The notes beneath the pieces were generated by a model that was not told the DNA's origin, did not search any database, and worked only from the letters and a program-made list of their open reading frames with translations. Positions 53,826-58,778 of a DNA stretch of 58,778 nt are shown here, in pieces (the first letter of the stretch is position 1; each line of letters starts with the position of its first letter). Location: positions 1 to 58,778 of the forward strand of contig JAIBEI010000013.1 in assembly GCA_019459055.1 (NCBI GenBank). The letters are read 5' to 3'. The DNA comes from Thiobacillus sp. (lineage in GTDB: Bacteria; Pseudomonadota; Gammaproteobacteria; Burkholderiales; Thiobacillaceae). A program made the translations under genes and the position numbers.

Positions 53826-54751
53826 GCCTCCGCCACCCGTTCCGCCACCCGCAATACGGCGCTGCGCGCCCGCGGGTTGGCCGCCACTTCGCTATCGCCG
53901 GCGCGTTGGGCGCGGCCCACCAGCTTCAGACGCCCCGGTTTCAGCATGGCGGCCTGAATCGGCAGGCGGCGCGGCGCCTGCTCGCCCATCGCCTCGTCGC
54001 GCAGGTAGCGCTTGACGATGCGGTCTTCCAGCGAATGAAAGCTGATGACCGCGAGTCGGCCGCCGGGTTTCAGTTTGTCCACGCATTGCGGCAGCACGGC
54101 ACTCAGTTCTTCCAGTTCGCGGTTGATGTAAATCCGTATAGCCTGGAAGCTGCGGGTCGCCGGGTGTTGCCCCGGCTCGCGCTTTTTGATCGTCGCGGCG
54201 ATGAGGTTCGCGAGTTGCCCGGTGCTGCGGATGGCTGCTTCCTGGCGTGCCGCAACAATCGCGCGCGCAATCGATTTAGCAAACCGCTCTTCCCCGTAGG
54301 TGCGGATGACTTCACTGATCTCCCCCTCTTCCGCCGTCGCCAGCCAGTCTGCCGCCGACAGTCCGCTTCCCGGATCCATGCGCATGTCGAGCGGCGCATC
54401 GAAGCGGAAGCTGAATCCGCGCGTCGCGTCATCAAGCTGCGGCGACGACACCCCGATATCCAGCAAAATCCCGTCCACCTGCGTCAAACCCATTTCGTCG
54501 AGCACCGCGCCCAGCCGCGAAAACGCGCTTTGAACCAGGGTCAGCCGCGCATCCTGCAGGACCGCACCCGCGCGGATGGCGTCCGGGTCGCGATCCAGCG
54601 CGATCAGGCGTCCGGCCGGCCCCAGCTGCGCCAGGATCAAGCGGCTATGGCCACCGCGCCCGAACGTGGCGTCGACATACAGGCCATCGGGCCTGATCGT
54701 CAGTGCTGCCACCGCCTCCTGTGCCAGCACCGGCACATGGGCGGTCTCCAT
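53822..54751 (-). CDS. rsmH: 16S rRNA (cytosine-1402-N4)-methyltransferase RsmH
   Basis: This 309-residue SAM-dependent methyltransferase (old name MraW) modifies C1402 of 16S rRNA. It has [36 protein letters not shown] (SAM loop within), [14 protein letters not shown] turn, [23 protein letters not shown], and [20 protein letters not shown]. The ATG at 54751 shares a base with the mraZ stop (TGATG). Confidence 0.95.
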   Translation of the reverse strand: METAHVPVLAQEAVAALTIRPDGLYVDATFGRGGHSRLILAQLGPAGRLIALDRDPDAIRAGAVLQDARLTLVQSAFSRLGAVLDEMGLTQVDGILLDIGVSSPQLDDATRGFSFRFDAPLDMRMDPGSGLSAADWLATAEEGEISEVIRTYGEERFAKSIARAIVAARQEAAIRSTGQLANLIAATIKKREPGQHPATRSFQAIRIYINRELEELSAVLPQCVDKLKPGGRLAVISFHSLEDRIVKRYLRDEAMGEQAPRRLPIQAAMLKPGRLKLVGRAQRAGDSEVAANPRARSAVLRVAERVAEA

Positions 54752-55197
54752 CACAACGTAAAGCCTTCCAGTTCGGGCGGCAGCGCGTCGTCGCTGAAGG
54801 TCAGCGCCTGCGCCACCTGCGCCTCCCAGCGCGCCTCGTTCCACAACTCCACCTTGCCGCCCTGGCCCACCATCACCACGTTTTTATCCAGATCGGCGAA
54901 CTTGCGCAGCATCGGCGGCAGCAGCACGCGACCGGCGCTGTCCATGTCCATGTCGTGCGCATAGCCGACGAGCAATTGTTTGAGACTGCGGGTGCGGGGA
55001 TTGAAGTCGGACAGGCCGTTGAGCTTTTTCTCGATCGGCTCCCACTCGGGCAGGGGGTAGAGCAGCAGGCACTGGCTGGGGTCGGCGGTGATCACCACGC
55101 GCCCGCCGCCGTTCACCAGGAGGGCGTCACGGTAGCGCGCCGGCACCACGAGCCGGCTCTTGCTGTCCAGACTGACCGTTGCGACCCCCCGGAACAT
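54751..55197 (-). CDS. mraZ: Transcriptional regulator MraZ
   Basis: This 148-residue protein of two AbrB-like SpoVT repeats has the motifs [18 protein letters not shown] and [18 protein letters not shown] (the DSxGRxxxP signature twice). It binds GTGGG direct repeats in its own promoter and represses the dcw operon in studied bacteria. Four such boxes lie just upstream (55252-55286). It is the first gene of the cluster. Confidence 0.96.
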   Translation of the reverse strand: MFRGVATVSLDSKSRLVVPARYRDALLVNGGGRVVITADPSQCLLLYPLPEWEPIEKKLNGLSDFNPRTRSLKQLLVGYAHDMDMDSAGRVLLPPMLRKFADLDKNVVMVGQGGKVELWNEARWEAQVAQALTFSDDALPPELEGFTL

Positions 55198-55251
55198 GCG
55201 CTTCCCCCATTATTGAAATTAGATTTGACCGCGTTTGGCTGGGCGCATTCT

Positions 55252-55286
55252 CCCACAACCTCCCACCAATCACCACTTGCACCCAC
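55252..55286 (-). promoter_or_regulatory. MraZ operator: four boxes at exact 10-bp spacing
   Basis: On the minus strand the sequence reads GTGGG-N5-GTGGT-N5-GTGGG-N5-GTGGG. The boxes occupy 55282-55286, 55272-55276, 55262-55266 and 55252-55256. MraZ is known to bind such helical-phase repeats. The first box overlaps the -10 element, so bound MraZ would block polymerase. Confidence 0.9.
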
Positions 55287-55313
55287 TATAGGGGATAGTT
55301 TTGTGAGGGTCAA
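55285..55313 (-). promoter_or_regulatory. Sigma70-type promoter of the mraZ/dcw operon
   Basis: The minus strand shows TTGACC (55308-55313) as -35, a 17-bp spacer, and TATAGT (55285-55290) as -10. This matches the housekeeping consensus well. Transcription should begin near 55278, about 80 nt before the mraZ ATG. Confidence 0.85.
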
Positions 55314-55325
55314 GCCGACAGACGC

Positions 55326-55358
55326 AAAAAAACCCCTATGCCTCAAGGACTTAGGGGT
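55326..55358 (-). terminator. Rho-independent terminator of rnpB
   Basis: A 7-bp stem, ACCCCTA (55332-55338) and TAGGGGT (55352-55358), with a 13-nt loop is followed on the minus strand by a run of seven T. It lies ~100 nt downstream of the rnpB 3' end and just upstream of the mraZ promoter. A second inverted structure (CTTAGCG/CGCTAAG, about 55400-55440) lies between rnpB and this terminator. Confidence 0.85.
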
Positions 55359-55460
55359 GGTTTTGGGTTGTGGATAAGTTTCTGGAAAAACCGTGGCTTA
55401 GCGGTGAATTCTGCCTATTTTTTTAGGTAAAAACGCTAAGTATTTGAATTGCATGAAAAG

Positions 55461-55752
55461 TGGGAAAGTCAATCGATAAGCCGGGTTCTGTCGTGGACAA
55501 CCATTCCTCTAGGCCGGCCATTGCTGACCGGCTCCAGCCACCTACCCGCAGACTCAGCGAGCCGCTTCATCGCCTGCCTATTTGGTGTTGCTCCGGATGG
55601 AGGTTACCGCGTTTCACCGTAACTTAATACGCTCGTCTCTGTGGCCCTATTCCTCGCCTCACGGCGTCCGGCCGTTAGCCGGCATCCTGCTCTGTGGAGC
55701 CCGGACTTTCCTCTCCCACTTGCGTGGCAGCGGTTGTCTGATCGGCTTCCCC
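55461..55752 (-). ncRNA. rnpB: RNase P RNA
   Basis: The minus strand contains the conserved catalytic core. GAGAGGAAAGTCCGGGCTCC appears near the 5' end, followed by CAGAGACGAG, GGTGAAACGCGGTAAC, CACCAAATAGGC and the 3' signature CCACGACAGAACCCGGCTTA. P1 can form between GGGGAAGCCGATC and GATTGACTTTCCC. The region between CAGAGA and CCGGAGCAA is short, so helices P13/P14 appear to be lacking, as in beta-proteobacterial RNase P RNAs such as that of Cupriavidus. The ends are approximate (a few nt). It processes tRNA 5' ends with RnpA. Confidence 0.93.
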
Positions 55753-55758
55753 GTCGGG

Positions 55759-55764
55759 ATTATA
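55759..55764 (-). promoter_or_regulatory. -10 box of the rnpB promoter
   Basis: A perfect TATAAT lies on the minus strand, 7 nt before the predicted rnpB 5' end at 55752. No good -35 hexamer is seen at 16-18 bp; stable-RNA promoters can tolerate this. Confidence 0.7.
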
Positions 55765-55807
55765 AGGCCTTTACCCGGTCAGCGCGGCACGCGCAATCAG
55801 ACGATGA

Positions 55808-55909
55808 TTGCAAGCCGCTATCGAATACGGCTGCAAGATCCACCCCTGCAAGGGCTGCCTGTCGACGGCGATGCCGCTGTGCAACTCGCCGTGGTCGAAT
55901 TGCATGCCG
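55808..55909 (+). pseudogene. Remnant of an NADPH-dependent FMN reductase-like (flavodoxin-fold) gene
   Basis: The translation of this stretch gives IEYGCKIHPCKGCLSTAMPLCNSP. It resembles the Cys-rich active loop (CxxCxxCxSTAMPLC) of a family of NADPH-dependent FMN reductases, as I recall it. Similarity fades after about 30 codons, and no start or remaining domain is present. The flanks also show nothing of the family, so it is a fragment left by deletion. The identification is from memory of the motif and should be searched. Confidence 0.4.
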
Positions 55910-56122
55910 ACCGACTCCAGGTGCGTCTGTCGCGTCCACGTCCCAAGTACGTTCATCAACGCCCCACAACTGTACGACAGCGCACAGACGTTGCGGAGAC
56001 CACCGGATACGCTTAATGAACGATCCGTTTTGTACGGATTACGTTTCAGGAGAAAGAAGGCGAGCGCGCCATTTTCCTGGCAAGCATTTTCCTGGCAAGC
56101 ATTCCGTCATCGAGGAGCAACC
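55910..56122. other. Intergenic stretch with a 15-bp tandem duplication
   Basis: No convincing gene. It contains CATTTTCCTGGCAAG repeated exactly twice (56070-56084 and 56085-56099), followed by a partial third CATT, and then GAGGAG, the ribosome binding site of the small gene at 56123. With the remnant at 55808-55909 it fills the ~370 bp between rnpB and that gene. Confidence 0.6.
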
Positions 56123-56350
56123 ATGCAAGATCCAAGCACCTGGGGTCTCTGTATCCACTGCAAGTGGTGGCAGATCGAACCCGACGCAGCACTCATGAAT
56201 GATACGAAGGGCCTCTGCATCGACCAAAAACTCCAGCCGTATTTGCTGCGAGTGTCGGGCGATAGCGGCTGCAATCTGTTTGTCGATGGCGTTCCTGCGC
56301 GTGCCGCCGGCTCCGGCGACAGTCCGCCTACCGCCAAGCCAGTGCGTTGA
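56123..56350 (+). CDS. Small Cys-rich protein of unknown function
   Basis: This 75-residue protein has Cys at 10, 13, 32 and 50 in the pattern GLCIHCKWW, GLCIDQ and SGDSGCNLF, which could bind zinc or an iron-sulfur centre. No signal peptide or membrane segment. GAGGAG lies 6 nt before the ATG, which supports real translation. The C-terminal 20 residues are low-complexity (AAGSGDSPPTAKP). I do not recognise a named family; it stands alone between rnpB and the AsmA-type gene. Confidence 0.65.
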   Translation: MQDPSTWGLCIHCKWWQIEPDAALMNDTKGLCIDQKLQPYLLRVSGDSGCNLFVDGVPARAAGSGDSPPTAKPVR

Positions 56351-56443
56351 TTTGCGAGGACGCTGCCTACGCGATGCGGGGCAGCGTTGCGCAGCCTCAC
56401 CGGTCAGCGCGCATTCTCAAGCCACTCCAGATCGGAATACAGC

Positions 56444-58369
56444 ATGCAGCCTCGACGAGTAGTAGCGGGACTGGCCATCGTCCTCTCCGTGCTTGCCCTG
56501 CCGGTCCTGGTGCTGGCCACAACCAGCAACTGGAACTGGCTGCGCGGACCGCTCAGCCAGCATGTCCATGACACCACCGGTCGCACCTTGCTGCTGCAAG
56601 GCGACCTGAAAGTACATCTGGGATGGCCGCACACGCGGATCCATGCAGCAGGCGTGGCTTTCTCCAATCCGTCCTGGGCGCATGAGAAGCAGATGTTCGA
56701 AGCCCGCAACGTCAGCTTTTCCCTTGCAATGCTGCCGCTGTTGGGCGGCCGCATTGTGCTCGACGAGGTGCAGCTGGATCGGGCCGTGGCATTGTTCGAA
56801 AAGGCTGCCGACGGCAGAAAAAACTGGCTGCTCGACCGCCAGCAGCGCGATGAAAGCGCGCGCATCACGGTCAACCATGTCGCCATCAAAGCAGGACGTA
56901 TCGGCTATAGCGACGTGCGGCAAAAAACTGCGATCAGCGCAATCGTCGCAACCCGCGACGCGCCGACTGCAACTGTCACCCCCCTGAGTGTCACCGCGCA
57001 GGGGCAATACCGTGGCCTTACGCTCAAGGTGCAAGCCCAGGGTGCCAGCGTGCTGACCTTGCGCGAGGTCAAGACGCCGTACCGGCTGAAACTGACCGGA
57101 ACAATCGGCCCGACCACGGTGCACGCCGACGGCACCATCACCAATCTGGCCGAGCCTTCCGCGATCGATCTCAAAATCGGCCTGAGCGGCGGCAGCCTGG
57201 CCCAGCTCTATCCGCTTTTCGGCATTGTCTTGCCCGATACGCCGCCGTATGCCACGCAGGGGCGTTTGCTGCATCAGGCGCAGCACTGGCGTTACGAGAA
57301 GTTTTCCGGCCGGATCGGGCGCAGCGACATTGCCGGCACATTGCAGGTGGACACCGGCGGCAAGCGCAGCAAACTGACGGCGACGCTGGCTTCGCGCCAA
57401 CTGCATTTGGCTGATCTGGGACCGCTGGTGGGCAGCGATCATTCATCGGCTGCATCGGCATCCGGCGCGCTGGCCGCTGATCAACCGGCTGCAGCACGCC
57501 GGGTGTTGCCGACTACGCCGTTTCGCAGCAAGCGCTGGCCGCAGATGGATGCCGATGTCACCTACAAGGCAGCATCGATCCAGCACAACGCCGCGCTGCC
57601 GATCGATACGCTCTCCACCCGCCTGCAATTGAAGGACGCGGTATTGACCCTCGACCCACTGCGCGTTGGCGTCGCGGGCGGCAGCCTGGCAGGTTCGCTC
57701 GTGCTCGATGCACGCCAGCAACCAATTCGGGCGCGCGCCGATCTGAACGCACGCAAAATCCGCCTTGCCAGGCTATTTCCTACCTTTGACCAGAACAAGG
57801 CCAGCATTGGCCAGCTCAATGGCGATATCAACCTGCGAGGGCGGGGCGATACCGTAGCGGCCATGCTGGGCAGCGCCGATGGCAAGCTGGCGATAGTGAT
57901 CAACGACGGTGAAATCAGCAAGTTGATGATGGAGTCGGTCGGCCTGCATCTGCTTGAAATCCTGCAAATCAAGATCAGCGGCGACAAACCCATCCGCATC
58001 CGCTGCGGGGTGGCCGACTTCGACGTCAAGCAGGGCGTCATGCAGTCCAATATCCTGGTTTTCGATACCGACATCACCCGTATTGGCGGCAGCGGCAGCA
58101 TCGACCTCGGCAAGGAACAGCTCGACCTGAGGCTGACGCCAAAATCGCGCAAACTGAGCCTGGTGTCATTGCGCACGCCGATTCATGTGCAGGGCAGTTT
58201 CGTCGATCCGCAGGTGTCGCTGGACAAGACGGCGCTGGCCGCACGTGGACTCGGCGCCCTGGCGCTGGGCCTGGTCAATCCCCTGCTGGCGTTGTTGCCC
58301 CTGATTGAAACCGGGCCGGGTCGCGACAGCGAATGCCGTCAAATGATCCAAGAAGCCCAAACCCCTTGA
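56444..58369 (+). CDS. AsmA-family envelope protein
   Basis: This 641-residue protein has one N-terminal membrane helix (VVAGLAIVLSVLALPVLVLA) and a long periplasmic beta-rich part. The AsmA domain start is LLLQGDLKVHLGWPHTRIHAAGVAFSNPSWA. The C-terminal module includes GQLNGDINLRGRGDTVAAMLGSADGKLAI and LVFDTDITRIGGSGSIDLGKEQLDLRLTP. AsmA-like proteins are thought to help move phospholipids to the outer membrane. The ATG at 56444 gives a normal N-terminus; an earlier in-frame start adds a poor leader. It ends 149 bp before the dispersed repeat. Confidence 0.87.
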   Translation: MQPRRVVAGLAIVLSVLALPVLVLATTSNWNWLRGPLSQHVHDTTGRTLLLQGDLKVHLGWPHTRIHAAGVAFSNPSWAHEKQMFEARNVSFSLAMLPLLGGRIVLDEVQLDRAVALFEKAADGRKNWLLDRQQRDESARITVNHVAIKAGRIGYSDVRQKTAISAIVATRDAPTATVTPLSVTAQGQYRGLTLKVQAQGASVLTLREVKTPYRLKLTGTIGPTTVHADGTITNLAEPSAIDLKIGLSGGSLAQLYPLFGIVLPDTPPYATQGRLLHQAQHWRYEKFSGRIGRSDIAGTLQVDTGGKRSKLTATLASRQLHLADLGPLVGSDHSSAASASGALAADQPAAARRVLPTTPFRSKRWPQMDADVTYKAASIQHNAALPIDTLSTRLQLKDAVLTLDPLRVGVAGGSLAGSLVLDARQQPIRARADLNARKIRLARLFPTFDQNKASIGQLNGDINLRGRGDTVAAMLGSADGKLAIVINDGEISKLMMESVGLHLLEILQIKISGDKPIRIRCGVADFDVKQGVMQSNILVFDTDITRIGGSGSIDLGKEQLDLRLTPKSRKLSLVSLRTPIHVQGSFVDPQVSLDKTALAARGLGALALGLVNPLLALLPLIETGPGRDSECRQMIQEAQTP

Positions 58370-58633
58370 GACGCGGACGACCCCGGCAAACCGGATTCAG
58401 AAGGACAAAGCAGACGTTAGCAAGGAGCTGGCAACAGCCGGTTTCTACGAAAAGCCCGGATGACCCCTATGGCTGAGGATGAGACGGTTGACTGCCCCGC
58501 CATGACAGGCCGGTCGTCGGCCATTGCTGCCGGTGGCGCTGATCAAATCCACTGGCCGCTGTCGCGTTGGTTGCTGCCGTTTACGCGGTACTCTGCCTGA
58601 ACGGCAGCTTGGTCACCGGCGAGGGACGGCTCC
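58370..58633. other. Non-coding stretch between the AsmA gene and the IS
   Basis: Positions 58370-58517 contain no recognised gene. A short frame ending SKELATAGFYEKPG (stop at about 58460) has no start and may be the tail of a lost gene. From 58518 the right copy of the dispersed repeat begins and runs into the IS end. Confidence 0.5.
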
Positions 58634-58636
58634 CGA
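58518..58636 (+). repeat. ~120-bp dispersed repeat, right copy (inverted relative to 1041-1160)
   Basis: This copy is the inverted partner of 1041-1160, including the CTGCC-tgaac-GGCAG hairpin. Similarity stops at CCCGACC, where the left copy continues with cattgcggccattcagg but this one enters the IS terminal sequence. The IS therefore appears to have inserted at, or close to, the end of the repeat. Confidence 0.75.
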
Positions 58637-58778
58637 CCGATTCTGTTGAAAAACCCCCTTCAACAATGCCGTCCCCGCAGCTATGATTCTCATCATCTGA
58701 TAAGCGGGGAGCCTAGCGATGATGGGGTGTCAGACAGGTGGCCAGGATCGACTTTTCTACTCTTTCAACCTCGACGAA
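58634..58778 (+). mobile_element. 5' end of an insertion sequence, cut by the window edge
   Basis: It begins with the terminal sequence cgaccgattctgttgaaaaa (58634-58653), the exact reverse complement of the IS end at 331-350. After ~65 nt of leader, a transposase frame starts. The orientation is the same as that of the IS at the left edge. Only 145 bp are visible. Confidence 0.8.
58719..58778 (+). CDS. IS transposase, N-terminal fragment
   Basis: Twenty codons are visible, ending LFYSFNLDE; the LFYxFNLxE string is typical of the N-terminus of IS5/IS1182-type transposases. CGGGGAG lies 7 nt before the ATG at 58719. A second ATG follows directly. The remainder is beyond the window. Confidence 0.75.
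   Translation, partial: MMGCQTGGQDRLFYSFNLDE

Noticed and set aside
55771-55959. Minus-strand frames upstream of rnpB
   Set aside because: No motif, no ribosome site, and the plus strand shows the reductase-like fragment.
56016-56198. Alternative 60-codon frame over the 15-bp tandem duplication
   Set aside because: It has no good ribosome site and overlaps the better supported small gene at 56123; the HFPGK duplication is explained by the DNA repeat.
58380-58462. Frame ending SKELATAGFYEKPG after the AsmA gene
   Set aside because: No start codon and no recognised family; at most the tail of a lost gene.

Overview
The window looks like chromosomal DNA of a GC-rich betaproteobacterium, probably a Thiobacillus-like sulfur oxidizer. 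The evidence is a complete division and cell wall (dcw) cluster with a meso-DAP-type MurE, an RNase P RNA of the beta-proteobacterial type placed just upstream of mraZ, a sulfur dioxygenase-like gene, a c4-type dihaem cytochrome and a class II ribonucleotide reductase. The genus is inference; no 16S or ribosomal protein is present.

Layout. Positions 1-350 are the 3' end of a DDE insertion sequence (IS), and 58634-58778 are the 5' end of an IS in the same orientation with a matching 20-bp terminal sequence. Inside these lie two diverged, inverted copies of a ~120-bp repeat (1041-1160 and 58518-58636). From 1.2 to 10.3 kb, a minus-strand block holds a phosphoketolase-like TPP enzyme, a DUF1537 four-carbon acid-sugar kinase, the three glycolate oxidase subunits GlcD/E/F, an ETHE1-like persulfide dioxygenase and an orphan NarL-type regulator. 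A divergent IclR regulator (10441) faces it across a control region with four TTTCAC-N5-GTGA/GAAA sites. From 11 to 31 kb are mixed housekeeping and accessory genes: an AI-2E-type permease, GcvR-like ACT protein, DUF502 membrane protein, haem lipoprotein, frameshifted patatin gene, NrdJ, SrkA, an asparagine synthetase-family amidotransferase, MltB, dihaem cytochrome c, an EamA permease, Rnk, PhzF-like protein, GFA protein, a thioredoxin-HEAT protein, MBL hydrolase, arginase, GarR, an AEC permease and PbpG.

From 31.9 to 36.2 kb, a plus-strand signalling pair encodes an HDOD-like/histidine kinase fusion and a REC-PAS-GGDEF-EAL protein. From 36.3 to 55.2 kb the dcw cluster runs on the minus strand in the order mraZ-rsmH-ftsL-ftsI-murE-murF-mraY-murD-ftsW-murG-murC-murB-ddlB-ftsQ-ftsA-ftsZ-lpxC plus a small membrane protein. 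Most of its junctions are 1-4 nt stop/start overlaps. It is preceded by a sigma70-like promoter overlapping four MraZ boxes at exact 10-bp spacing. rnpB lies upstream with its own -10 box and terminator. The right end carries a flavin reductase remnant, a small Cys-rich protein and an AsmA-family protein.

The least explained parts are the TPP-enzyme/DUF1537/GlcDEF cluster with its operator array, the dispersed repeats (CGCGAAGG palindromes and GGGTGAG-type heptamers, two of which have entered reading frames), a G12 tract in a ribosome binding region, and the IS and repeat bracketing of the window.
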